From Paulownia fortunei (Eukaryota > Streptophyta > Magnoliopsida > Lamiales > Paulowniaceae), in contig CM033114.1 of assembly GCA_019321725.1 (NCBI GenBank), positions 19,076,278 through 19,140,277 of the forward strand: a stretch of DNA of 64,000 bases, read 5' to 3'. The number at the start of each line of letters is the position of its first letter. Positions within the stretch are counted from its first letter, which is position 1. A model generated the notes under the pieces. It had not been told where the DNA came from. It saw nothing but the letters and a program-made list of their open reading frames with translations, and ran no database searches. The position numbers were made by a program, and so were the translations under genes. Positions 20,701 to 33,900 of this stretch are shown piece after piece.

Positions 20701-23479
20701 AGAGCATTAAAAATTGCACTTCAAAGGATAAAACAAATTTCATCTTCTAAACTTGAGGTCACGTATGTAATTTCACAATCAAACAATGTGTGATCATTTC
20801 ATTCGATCTTTGGTTTCACAAGTATCTAAAGGGCGACTATTAATCTAAGCACTAAACACTATAAGTCCTTAAAACATGTTACTTATTAACATATAATGAT
20901 CTGAAACCTATCGTTTTACTAATCTACTTCAAAATATTGATCCATGCTTTTGATATTTTCAATGAAACCTTTTGAAAACTTATGTTTCATTACTCGTAAA
21001 GAATATCAACAATGCCGAAAACTAGATTAATAGGGCACTTTTCATGCCTGGTTTTGTGATACGTAACTGAATATATGAGGAATCTTATAAATATGATCAT
21101 GAAAGTCTAGAAACCAATAGTATTGCAAAAGTTAAAATCTTAATGCCTAGACCTTAATATTTTGAGCCTACCACAATCAGTTTCGATCACCTAAATCAAT
21201 TCTTTAATAAAATTTTAACCATACCTTGCTTTGAAAAAAAAAAATGTGTTAATAATCTCTTACTAAAGTTTCATCTTCCAACGGTGCATATATAGCATAA
21301 TGCTACTTATTTCATGTGATGCGTTGATGTTTCACTAAAAGAAAGGGAAACAGAGATAAATCGTATAGGTATTTACTCAGGCAACATATTCTTTGAAGAT
21401 TTTAATTTACATCCATGTATAAAAATTAGGTAACAAGGCTCACTTATACCACTGTATTGATCATGTGAACACAATTCCCAATCCCAAGACTCCCAAATAA
21501 ATTTTAAATGATATTGAGTAATATATCTCAAAGTTTATACGATTTTCATTCTCACCAGCCAGGCAATCCATTCTATAATGCTAAATTAGGATGCACTTTA
21601 CTCAATATTAGTGCGAATAATTGCTAATATAAAATTTTCACATCTTGTGCATGTGTAAATACTATATGCTAATGAGAATGAATTCACTATTCATGTCGGT
21701 TCTTACTTAACAATGTAATCTTGAACACCAAAAGATAATTATTTAGTGCATTGACTCTTTATTGATGTTAACTCTTAAATTATTAGTTGGTCATAGCATC
21801 CTACCAATGGTAATCCTAAAGATCATAATCTAACCTCTAATACCACTATAATTATCATGTTCCGAACTTCAAAACCATAACAACGGTCATAAGCTCTTGG
21901 GAACATTCCAAAAGCTTGTAAGGCTAACCCAATCATTCTCAATATAGTCCAACATTTAAACATTAGTATAAAACATCTATATCTCAAATTATTTTAAAAT
22001 TACTAATCTATACTAAATGAACCCTGTAATTCATCAAATCCCTATAGGTCAAAGTTAAAATATACAAACCATAAATCTCCCAAATCATAAATATAATTAT
22101 ATCTAAAATCAACCACTATGTCAAAAAAATGGAAATAAATAGATATATTCTCATTATTCAAACTATCAAGTCAAACAACTCTAAAACTAATAAAGGTAAT
22201 TACCTTGAGCTCCTTCTACAGACTTCCTGGTACTCCAAGAATTTGCTCATGGAACTAAGTCTCTATATGTGAAAAATATTAGGAAATTATGAATAATACT
22301 GCCTAGTAAATAATTTGTCACTCAACTAGTTTGACCAAGCAAGCTAGAAGATATTTATATAATAGATGAAATAAAAAAATAAACCCAACAACATAATTAT
22401 TTAAAGAAATTGAGTACAAAACAGAAAATTACATAACTACATAGAACCAGCTATAACCCCCGTATAAAAACATTCTCATACAAGACAACTTTGATCAAAT
22501 GGCAGGTTTCACGCCCTGTTTTGTGTCACATGGCAGGCTTCGCCTTCTGTTTTGAGTCACGAACCAATACTTAACCCTAGTTTGTATCGAATGCCCCAGC
22601 CTATTCTAGAATAGCCACTAGTGTATACGGTCTCAACGATAGTTAAAAAAATCTTAACAATCCAATTCTGAAAACAATATATATTACGAAACACATTTAT
22701 AAAGTTATTTAATATTCAATGTATAATATAAACTTGCTTGATCCACCCAAAAATAACTATTCCCATCACACACAAGAAATACTACATATTACAACTTATA
22801 TACTAGAACAATGAAAGTACACTTAACTCAACTAGAAGAATCTAATTTAGGTGTGTGCATACCAAAATTCCTTTTATATCCATTCATCCCAAACCTAAAA
22901 ATAAGAAATAATATTATACGTATCTGCACAACATCGTGTTTGCACTGAGTTCAATAATCTCATAATTAAATTATCTAAATAATTTGTCCAAAGTATAAAT
23001 TAAGAAGACATAATCATTATTTATCATCTCGATAACACCTTCACTCATCAATTTATTAATTAACTAACCCCAACACATGATGAGAGTACTCAAATGAATA
23101 CGAAGCTCTGCAATGATTTAAGTACTCAATATAATCACACTAAGTCATTGAACATATGATGTATGATAATGAGTGGAAAGTATAAATTCTCCGAACTTAT
23201 TGAGAAAACACCACTCTTGCCATGAAACTTGTTGAAATAAATCTTATTAGCCATGCCACTAAGTCATTGAACATAAGATGTATGATAATGAGTGCATATC
23301 CAACAGCAATTGGTAAAAGAAAAACTCTCAATTTTCTATTCCCTTCATTGTAGCAGCCTTCTTTTCCAATTCCATTCATTATTTCTTGTAATTAGCCGCT
23401 TATTCCTTCTCCTCTTTGCCTCCCATTTCTTATGTTTTTTCCTTTTTTTTTCTTTTTAGATAGAACCTCTCTTTTATTA
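20701..23479. other. Intergenic DNA with short direct repeats, no gene
   Basis: No coding structure was found. A ~32-bp phrase (atggcaggtttcacgccctgttttgtgtca) recurs in diverged form within 22499-22560. Another (aagtcattgaacatatgatgtatgataatgagtg) occurs at about 23143 and again at about 23261. On the minus strand, 22190-22250 reads like a leader with a splice-donor-like gagctcaaggtaatt, which suggests an eroded LTR. This could not be delimited. Confidence 0.5.
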
Positions 23480-24687
23480 GGCCTCGTTTAGATTTAGTGA
23501 TTGGGCTGGAATTACTATATTATCAAGTTTTGTCAAATAATTGGCATGTTGGACTTGAGCCCTTGATTGATTTCAGGCCCGCAAAACAATCAACCAATTA
23601 CGCAACCCCTAGATTACATAATCCAAAAACATGGGCCAAATCTAATAAAACTAAAATTACTTCTGTGCACTTGAGAACTAATATAATAAGATGAAACACC
23701 CTTCAAAGAACATGTAATTATAATACGTAACCTCTATAAATATTTTAGATCCTCAATTTCTACCTTGCAAAGACGAAATACTAGCAGGCGAAAAACGTGA
23801 ATTTTTTTTTTCAAAATCACCCTTTATCATTTCGCCATTGGAGAAATCAAAATGTTTCTAATATCATCTCTAACATTGTATTTGCAGGAGTTGATGCAAT
23901 GTTAGCCCAAGAGATAGTAGAGGTTATATAGAGGAAGTAATGATGGGATGAACTGTTGTAGTTTTTTGTAAATTGTCTACTGTTTTCTTGCATTTGGGAT
24001 TGAATGCCCTGTGAGGGCAACAGGCATGATTCCTCTTGCATTTCCTTTGTTGGCATTGTTCTCAAATAGGTTACCTGGAAGTGTTGTTGCTATTGTGTTA
24101 TTTTTTTTTTTCGTTTTTTCAATTCACATATATTATAGGAATTTTTTTTCCTAGAGTGGCATTTTTAATTACGCTGCAAATCCTAGCATAATCCAACTTT
24201 GAGGCTTTCATTTGTTATCATGTCAAATGTTGAATTTATGTGAAAAAGTTGAAAAATTCTTAATTTTCGTTTCATCTCCACTTGTCACTTCTTGCCAACC
24301 GATTTACTCGTAGAAAAAATGTGTCTTCTTACATCCCAGAAAATGGTTCTTTTTTTGTCAAAATAAAAACAAGTTAAAGAAAGAAATTGAAAAATTTTCG
24401 CTTATGAGAAAGAGAAGAAAAGACATCATAGAAGAGAACAAGCAACAACTATAGCCGGTGAAATATGTTTTGTCCTTTTATTATTAAAGAGCAATAAAGG
24501 TATTTTGCTTCAGTAACATATATATCCCTCAATACAAATGAAAGATTGTAATTACTTTTTGATTTTTTAAATTTTCAATCTTAGAATCCAAACAAGTTAT
24601 TCAAACATATTATATTCTATCCAAATAGTGTAATTCTATTTTATCCAATCAATCTTATTAATCCCGTTCATAAATCCAAACGAACCC
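23480..24687. mobile_element. Probable non-autonomous DNA transposon with 26-bp imperfect TIRs
   Basis: The left end reads ggcctcgtttagatttagtg; the right end on the opposite strand reads gggttcgtttggatttatga. Length is 1208 bp with no transposase-like frame. The left flank is TTA and the right flank TTT, so the target duplication is imperfect. The TIR style suggests PIF/Harbinger or a hAT-like group. Confidence 0.55.
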
Positions 24688-24980
24688 TTTGTAGATGCAG
24701 CCCACCTTCTTTTTCTTCTTCTTTTCGTTCTTCTTATGTTCTCTATAAATGGATCACAACTCTAGAGTTTTAGGCTAAATATCATGATTATTATTTTCGG
24801 CCTTTTAATTAATATTCTAATTTTATTGTAAAGCCACACTTTTTACTTATTAAAGTATAACACTCTTATTAAAAGATAACACTTAAGTAAATTTAACATT
24901 TGGCTATTTCCATTAATATGTTTATGTGTGTGTATCTATATATATAGAACTGTCGGGTGTTACGAAAAATATACAATAAT

Positions 24981-26640
24981 ATTGAGTGTGAAACTTCAAT
25001 TGACAAAATTAAACATTCTTGAAGCTTCAAAATTTAAAATCTTGTAAATTTATTTGCCTTTTTTTTTAACTCTTTCTTTGATTACTATAAAATTATTTTT
25101 CCAACTTTGGTTTCTATTTTTTTTTAGTAAATTAATTTTTTTTGGCTTTGGTTATGAATTTTTCTTTATTATTTTCATGAGATTTGTTTTGAATTTTCTT
25201 GTGAATTTATTTTCGTGGATTGGTTTTTGAATTTTTCATTGATTATTGTACAATTATTTTCTTGCATTATATTCTGAATAGGTCTTTGATTATTTTAATT
25301 TTTTGAGCTTGGTTTTGAATTTTTCTTTATTATACTAAATTTACCTTCTTGAGTTTTGTTTTGAATTCCTTTATTATTTTAAATCCATTTCTTGAGTTTG
25401 GTTTTAATTTTATTGCATTATTCTCAAGTTATTTTTATAATACTTATTTTATTTTTTGGAATTTTCCTTTGACTTTCTGGATATATTTTTTTAAGTTTGG
25501 TTTTAATTTCTCTTTATTTTATTTTATTTTTTTAAATTTGATTTGAGTTTTCATACTTCACCATTTGTGTTTCCATTTTGAAAGTCTAAAATGCGATGAC
25601 AATCTCAAATTTTATTAAATTAAAAACAACAAGTTTATATTAGAATGCATTTTATTAGGATATTATATCAACTATCATTAAAATAAAAATTAAATTAAAT
25701 TAAAATATACTTGAGTGTGAATCTTCAATTGATAAAATTAATGAATCTTAAAGCTCCAAAAGTCGGAATATTAAATCTTAGAGAATTTTGGATACAGATA
25801 TTGGGATATAGATGTGATATGATATAGATATAGGATATTTTTGAAAAATTTAGGATATGATATGGGTGGGACACGTGTACATATGTATTTATATATGTAT
25901 GTGTATATATTCATATATATAGGCACACGTATATATATTTATGTATACAAACATTTATAAATTGACATTCAACTAATATTTCTTTAACTTGATATATTCA
26001 TATTTTAATTTGCTCTATCTATATCTTAGATTATTTACTAAAAACTCATATTTTTTAAGTACAACGCAAATAAACTAATTATTTTTATAGAAAAGAAAAA
26101 TCAAATATAAGAATCACAATAATGTGAATGCCATAAGTTTATTTTCCTAATTTTAGTTTTATAATTTGTTGCTATAATTCTAAATTTATTCTCCTAGGAT
26201 CAGTTTTGAATTTTTTATCATACTAACTTTTTTTCGAGTTTGGTAAATTTAATTTCCTATTTCCCTGAGTATGGTAAAAAAAATTATAGGTTTATTTTTG
26301 AATTTTACTTGAATTATTCTAAATTTATTTTCCTAAATTGTGTTTTTTTATTATTCTGAATATATTTTATTAGCATTGGTTTTAAATTCTCCTCATCGTA
26401 CTAAATTTATTTTGAAAAGTTTGGTTTTGAATTTTCCTTATAGTATTTTAATTTTATTCAAAGTATGGTTTTAAGTATTTTATTATTCGTAATTAATGTT
26501 TTTTCTAAGTTTGTGTTGAATTTTCCTTTGACTATTCTAAATTTACTTTAGTAAGTTTGGAATTGAATTTTTTGTTAATTATTGTAATTTTATTCTTTAA
26601 TTTTGATTTTGAATTTTAACATTTAAAATTTTATGCTTCT
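24981..26640. repeat. Degenerate T-rich minisatellite with a segmental duplication
   Basis: A loose ~45-bp unit resembling gagtttggttttgaatttttctttattattctaaattta recurs many times at about 25120-25560 and 26120-26630. Each array is preceded by a matching ~65-bp leader (gagtgtgaaacttcaattgacaaaatta at about 24983; gagtgtgaatcttcaattgataaaatta at about 25712). This implies the whole leader-plus-array block was duplicated. No protein is encoded. Confidence 0.65.
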
Positions 26641-29600
26641 ATTGTACAGAGTTTAAAATATTGGCACTAATTGTAAAAAATAAAATTTAATATAAAGATA
26701 TCTAAAATGTTAAGAGTAGTGTATGAGGTGAATGAGTAGTTAATTAAAGTTATAACACCTATCTAGTAAAATAGATAAATTTCTTATATTTTTCTTAGTT
26801 CTTAACTTGGAAGATTTTGGTTAAGACAGAATAAATATTAGACAAAACACCAAGAAGTCAATGTGATTGGAAATGAAATATAGTCATTAAGTTAAATAGG
26901 ATTTCAATTAATAATCCATGGACTAAATTTAATTGAAAGATTAGAAGAGAGAAGGACCGTACTTTCATGGCACCTGTAGTAAAAAATAGATTTGTTTTGT
27001 TTTAGTTAAAATTAGGTAGTCATGATGTCCTGTTAGGTGCTACTATAATTTGTGGGTTCTTGAAATTAAGGAGTTAATTTTACTTCTAATTTAATCTAAT
27101 TAGATTCAATTGTTAAAATAAAATATTTTATTCACCTAAATTGCAAGAATTGTAAACTCTCTTCTAACTTAATTGTGAATCTAATGGATCACACACAAAT
27201 CAAGAAATTTCACCTATTATCTAGAAGGTAATTCAAGGAGTTGGAATAAATTAATTAATAAAAATTAATTAATTAATATCAACATTAATTTAAAGAGTTA
27301 AATTAATTTATTCAATTGAATAATAACATTATTTAATTGGACTAATAAGATTAAGGGCTCACGGTGTTAAAGCATAAATTAATTTAAAGAGTTATATTAA
27401 TTTATTAAATTAAATAATATGATGGTTTAGTTGACTCTAATCTGACTTAAATGAAATTAATTAATTAATTTATTAGATTAATTAATTAAATTGAGCTTAT
27501 TTAATTAACGATGATCAACTAAATGAACTTGATAAAATTAAATCAACTCCAAGCCCAAGCTAATGGGCTTGCAACAAAGGCCCACTAGTAGTCTTGATTG
27601 GAGCTTGAAGTCTATTAGGAGGCAGTTGGTATGCAGTAATGAAATTAAACAAGAATGAAATAAAATAAAATAAAATTAGAAATTAAATGATAATAAAAAA
27701 TGAATGATATGAGTATAATATTTTTCCCATTTGGTAAGTACATGGAATGAAGAAGGAATGCAGTCGTCATTTCTTACTTAATTCCATTTTCATAATTGAT
27801 AATTAGAAATAAATAGTATGAATGAAATTAAATTATTTTTGAGAAGTAAATTACCCTTCAGTAATAAATTTTTAGAATAAAATTATTATTTGATATTGTT
27901 TGTGCATAGTAAATTTGTTATGATTTTATTCGGTGTTAATATATATATATATATAGATAAAATCTCATATTGATATAAATATTTTTTTATTTAAGAAAAA
28001 CCAACACATAAATTATTTTATATATTTTTTTCATTATTGAATGGATTGAAATAAAGAGTTAAAATTATGATGCAGAAAAATAAAATATTTTTTTTGTTGG
28101 TTCAATTTTATTAGGGATAAAATGGGTCTCGCATCGAACCAGTCTCGCTTGGTGCAGATTTTGAAATTACAAATAGATTTCGAGGTGGATATCAGGTTTT
28201 AGTTTTAAGACCTCAACCCGATCTCTTAAAATGTTGCATATATTTTTTTATTTATTCAGTATGTATTTATGTGATGTATATTTATATATATATATGAAAA
28301 ATATATATTATATACCTATATATATATTCGTAAAAATATATAAATATAATAATCTTATAAATTAAAATGGTAATATAAAATTAATAAATAGTTAAATATA
28401 GAAATGTAACAAGTATATTTAAAAATTTTAATTTTTTAAAAATTAAAGCATGTATGTATAAGTTATAATTAATTATTTGTTGATAATATTATTGTCTCAC
28501 ATTTAGAAAGTTGCATGATATTATTTTTTTAATATTTTTAAAATTATAAATTTGGTATAATTGGTCCAAATCTTGAGGGATTGGATTCTAATCCATAAAA
28601 ATCTTGAGGGGTTGGGTTTTAGCAAATTCGACCCGACCCTGCTCGTTGTTATTCCTAAATTTTGTGAAATACTTTTATTTAGTTTAGGAGGATAATTTTA
28701 TTAAAAATAAATATAAGTTCATTCTTTACTGATAGGGAATGGTTAAAGCCATGCTTTTAAAAATAATGTTTATTGAGAACGAATATTGTTAATACTAAAT
28801 TATACCAATCATGTGTTTATAAATAAATTTAAGAATACTGATTTCTTCTCCACTCCATTTTTGTACAGCAATCATACCATTAATGTTGAGATAGAAGCAA
28901 GGGATGAGATAAGAACGAAAGGTAAGAGAAACCTAATGGAATACTCACCAAAAAATAGTACCAATTAGTAGTTTATTGAACATCTTGAAAGTGATGGGCC
29001 GAACGCACACACTTCTACACTAATATCCTTAACGACCGAATAATTAAGGTACTATATACACATACAAGCTACTGTGTTCTTAATTTTGAACAGAGTTGTT
29101 AGTTATGCATTAAATATGTTTTGAATAAGATCTTTAAAGAGTTTATATAGTCGTGGCACGATTGCACCATCTATGAGTTTCTCTACATGATCCAGTGAGT
29201 GGAGGGGCATACTAAATGATTTGAGAAGAGGAACATGCTGCATAAATTGGCCATTTTGTTGATTTTGGACTAAGATCCTTTCAACATTTCATATTATTTA
29301 TAATAACTAGTTAGATAAAATTGCAGTTACTAATTACATGTAATTAACTACTAATTTTTTGAATAGTGTGCTTGTAAATAGTTGACATAAGAGTGACACT
29401 TCAGCTTATATACTTACCATGAGATAACTATTATACTTGCCAATTATGTTTGCAAGCTACTAATTACTTGCATATGATTCTTGTAAGTTGTACTATACTC
29501 TATTAGATAAAACTCATACAGAACACGTACGTATGAATAATTAAAAAATATTTTTATTTTTTGTATATATTTCTGAACCGTCGAATAATATTTCATACTT

Positions 29601-30179
29601 TTGAAATAAAATATTTAGAATTCGCATAATACTTGACGAATAATATTTTATTTTTATAAATATTTATAATATTTAAATATAGTCTAAAATTTATTCACAA
29701 ATTATTTATAAGTATTAATAGAATATCATATAAATAAAAATTAAAAGTTTTAATACTTTATGAATATACTATTTATTATTAAATAATTATCTTAAGTTAT
29801 GTTATAAATGTAAATTAAAAAATATAAAAATATGTATAAAATAATTTTTGCTTAATTTAAAGTTATGTACAAACACAATTCCTATAAAAATAATGTCAGT
29901 ATAAGCTGTATTTTACTCGTTCGTTTATAAATCCATATATTAATCATTTCCATATTTTTTGTTGATTTTTCCATCATAACTTTTAATAAAAATTTATAAT
30001 ATACTTGTATGTATTAAATATGAAATTTATACCATCCCATATTTAACTAACTAGGTATTATACACAATTTAGACCGAGGAGGTTACAACTTTGTATTACT
30101 TGTAAACTCTGCTTCTTATCAAACTAATGCTCTCAAACCACTTACAAATAATTTTTAATTAATTGTCAAACATAATTTA
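26641..30179. other. Very AT-rich intergenic DNA, no gene
   Basis: Runs of TTAATTAA dominate 27240-27500. A palindrome-like aagcccaagctaatgggctt lies at about 27551-27570. A patch at 28110-28640 has gggtctcgcatcgaacc and attcgacccgaccctgctcg, the diverged ends of an unidentified repeat. No exon-like stretch with conserved protein was found. Confidence 0.6.
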
Positions 30180-30531
30180 GAGGGTGTTTGGCTGAGTTTA
30201 TAAACTCTTTAAAATATAATCTCAAAAAGTATTTGGTAATTTTTTTCTAAAATAACTTATGAAATCCAAAAAAAAAACTATTTGAGAACTTAAAAGCTCC
30301 TAAAAAAATACCTCCACTCCAACTTATTTTCAAATTAAAATCTTATTTTAATAAACCCCTTTAATTTTAACACTTCTAATTATAAAATTATCATTATTAA
30401 TATTTTAAAAACTTCATGATCTTATTTTATTCAAATATTTCAACAACTTATTTTTAAAATAACATCTAACATCTTACAAATTTCAAAAATATCTTATAAG
30501 ATATTTAAAATAAATTTAATCCAGTACCCTC
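30180..30531. mobile_element. Tourist-like MITE, 352 bp
   Basis: The left end is GAGGGTGTTTGGCTGAGTTTAT; the right end on the other strand is GAGGGTACTGGATTAAATTTAT. It is flanked by TTA on both sides (30177-30179 and 30532-30534). No coding capacity. It lies about 430 bp past the RAB3GAP1 stop codon. Confidence 0.75.
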
Positions 30532-30960
30532 TTAATATAACTACACCTCCCCATAAAAAAAGACGTTAGCTTGGACTTAACACAACTTTCTAAAGAATTG
30601 TTTCTGCAAAGACAATTCTAATAAAATGAATTTAAAGAATTGATTCTACAAAATTGAATTAGCCAAAAGTTACAATATTACCACTCTTGCAAATAATTGA
30701 TCTACATTTAGATATTGCAAAAGTGATTTCAATGCAAATCATCAAACATTTCTACAAATCGGAGTGGAGATTTGCTTGGGCATCACTAAACCTAATTTTA
30801 TTTTCCAATAATGTCAATCAATCATCTCCTTAAAATAGATTAATTATCCAAACAATTCAAAACCCATTCTACACACATAAAATCATAAAAGAAATGGAAA
30901 AGAGATAATTCCATAAATAACAGGAATAATACCATATATTTACATAGTTCAGGAGAAAAT

Positions 30961-33900
30961 TTAATCACACGAAGCAACAGCAAGAGCTACCCTGAGATCA
31001 TTTGAAGTTTCAGATACATACATTCTGTATGTTTCTATTTCTTGTTGATAAAAGTTAGGAGAATATGAAGCATAATAGCTTCCACTCATACGATCACGTT
31101 TCGAAAATATTATCTCCCTCAAGATTGGTTCATGACCATTAAGGAGATTTCCCATGCTCAAAACCTTCCTCCATGACTGGTTAGCAGTTGGAGGAGTGAA
31201 CAAGCCAGCAATTATGTTTCTGTCTTGAGACCGTATTTGTTGCTTTTTGTCAAATTCCTAGCATATGCAAAATAACAAGTTTATAGAATGAAGATGAAAT
31301 GCAAAGAGGAGTTGAACAGAGGCATTTCTTACCAAGTACATTTACTCTTTTGCATAATTAAGACCATAAAGCCTAATCTTATAGGACAATGGTGCAACAG
31401 ATGATTGAGAGGAAAAAAAAGTGTTATGGTGTACCCTTGTACTGTTTTGACTAAAGCAGAACAACAATAGCACTAAAATTTCATGTTTTGAGAGAGTGAT
31501 TTGAAAAAAATAGTTTGGAACGACATGGGAAAATGAGGGCCTTCAATGAAATATAATATAAAGACTGTTAAAGAGAAAATTGGCACGGTAGAAGTTTACC
31601 TTCTTCGTATCACCTTGTGCAGAGCCTGTTCCCATTTTAGGGAGATAGTAATCATAGTAATCACTGAAAATTGCTTCTGCAAGGTGGGGTGATTGCAAGA
31701 ATTTGAGATGAAGAGATGCTGCTAGTAGTATTAACTTCTCAATGTGTTCAAAAGTAACACAAAGCCGTCTGAGGTCTTCAAGGATATCAGAATCACCAGT
31801 CATATGATATGCTGTGATAGAACAAAGAATTTGTAATTTCTTAAAAGCACTTTCTACAAAATAAATTGCAAAGTGAAAGGTACCAAAAAAGACATTACAT
31901 TGCATATATTTTAGCATGGATGCCATAGTGATGTAAAATTGTCCCATTTTTGTGGTCATCTGTTTTAAGCCACCAAATGAAGTCTGATTAAGAGTGTCCG
32001 CTGCTGCTCTGAAGGCAGTACAGACCATTTGTTCCAGCAGTTGATGTGGTCTCAGCGTCTCCAGATAATGGAGAACCTAACTCAAGATGACATAATGATT
32101 AAAAATCTCACAAAGAGATAGTAATAAAAGAACCATGAAGACGATGTCCGAAAAATAGCTACATACCATAAACTTATTCCTTATATCAACTCAGTAAACG
32201 ACACATGACAATAGTAGGCAAAAGTGCCCTAACAAATAAAGCAAAACAATTTGGTGGATTTACTCTCTCAGTTAACTAATCAAATTTTACTCTAGGAGAA
32301 AATTTCTAGGAAATCTAGTCTATATTTCTCAACATGTTTTTAACATCTAAGTTGACTTAACATGAAATTTTCTTCTATGCTACTAAATTTTAACTCTGCT
32401 TTTTCCTTCACATGCAAGACTAATCTGCATGCACTCATGATATTTGTCTTTTTGCAAGAAAAAGTTGTATTTGACTTTAATAGCTTGTTTAACGAGTTCA
32501 CCACATACTTGAAAAGTTTGCTTAGTCAGCTCGCCTCTTGCAATATTTCCTGAACTGATAGCTCTCAAGCCAATATCAGTATGCTCCCTTTTAAAGAACT
32601 TAAGGGTAAATTATAACCCTTATTTCCATGTGAAGGAGATAGGACTGTTTTAGGGGTAATCATTATGAAAGATTACCAACTGGTTAGACACATGATGGAA
32701 TTTTTATTTTTTTTTGGATGAGATCAAGAAGATTGGATACATATTCAAGACTTAATTTCCAAAAACCAACACATATCTGTTTTTAGAGTGTCCATGCTCC
32801 TTAGCTGATTATATCGTTATGCTATGAGTTTTCAAGTATTTTAGAAAAAAAATTAGAAGTAGCTTATATTGATTTTTCCAGTGAAGTTTATTCCTTTACA
32901 CTGTTATTCACTTAAACTTAAATCAAATCTTTATAATTTCCATTCATGGATGCAGTATCAAGAGCTAATATGTTAGTTCTTTAAGGCTACTGTTCCCAAG
33001 AGCTCCTAATTTTCATTAAGGCATAATTGCGTACAACAAAATGCAACTCTTCACTTTCTGTTAACCCTATTTTAGGGCACAATGCTTCTTCATGACTACA
33101 TGAATGAATATCATAATCTTCATTTTTCAGACTAGATCAATGTGAAATATGCTTGTGATTGCATGTGATTATCACTCATCCTTTTCTTAACAGGGTGAGA
33201 TCGTGAGATTCCACAAAAGTATAGCTCTTCAAGGATTGACAAAATAAATTTAGATCATATGGGTCATATCTATGATATGCTTCATACTAAGCACATAAGT
33301 GGTGGCCCTACGTTTTTTATGTGCTTTATTAGGAAAAAGAAAATCAAGAGTAGGAATTTGGGGGGTGGGGCTGGGGGCGCTACATTTCTTTTGAATGAGA
33401 TGACTTAAATACGTTGTTTTCAAGTTAAGCTATAAAAGCATTCTTAAATGAATTGTATGCATACAACATTAGAATTATGACAACATAAAATCTTCTCTAC
33501 TTCATAATTATATATTCTTAGTCTTCACAATAATTCTCTTTTTATTTATAGTCAAGTTTCATCATTGGACCTTGTGGAAAATGAGGTTGGATTTCTCACT
33601 ATGATACTATAATATTACATATGATTGATCTAAGATATACAAATAGTTCAAGCGCATCTATATCTAAAATAATTACCTTTTTAATTTGTTGAAATTTTAC
33701 TCTCTCTTTTCTTAATATAGAACATCAAATTACTACCATACATTTCTTATGGCTGCAAATTAATATATTGGAAAGTAAAAATGAAGTTCAGATAGTGTTA
33801 TATGGCTTAGCTTCTCTTATACTCTGGTGAAGATGGCCTACACGAAAATAATGCATAGTCACCAGGACTGCCCAAGCTTATTGCTTAGTTAACATATATA

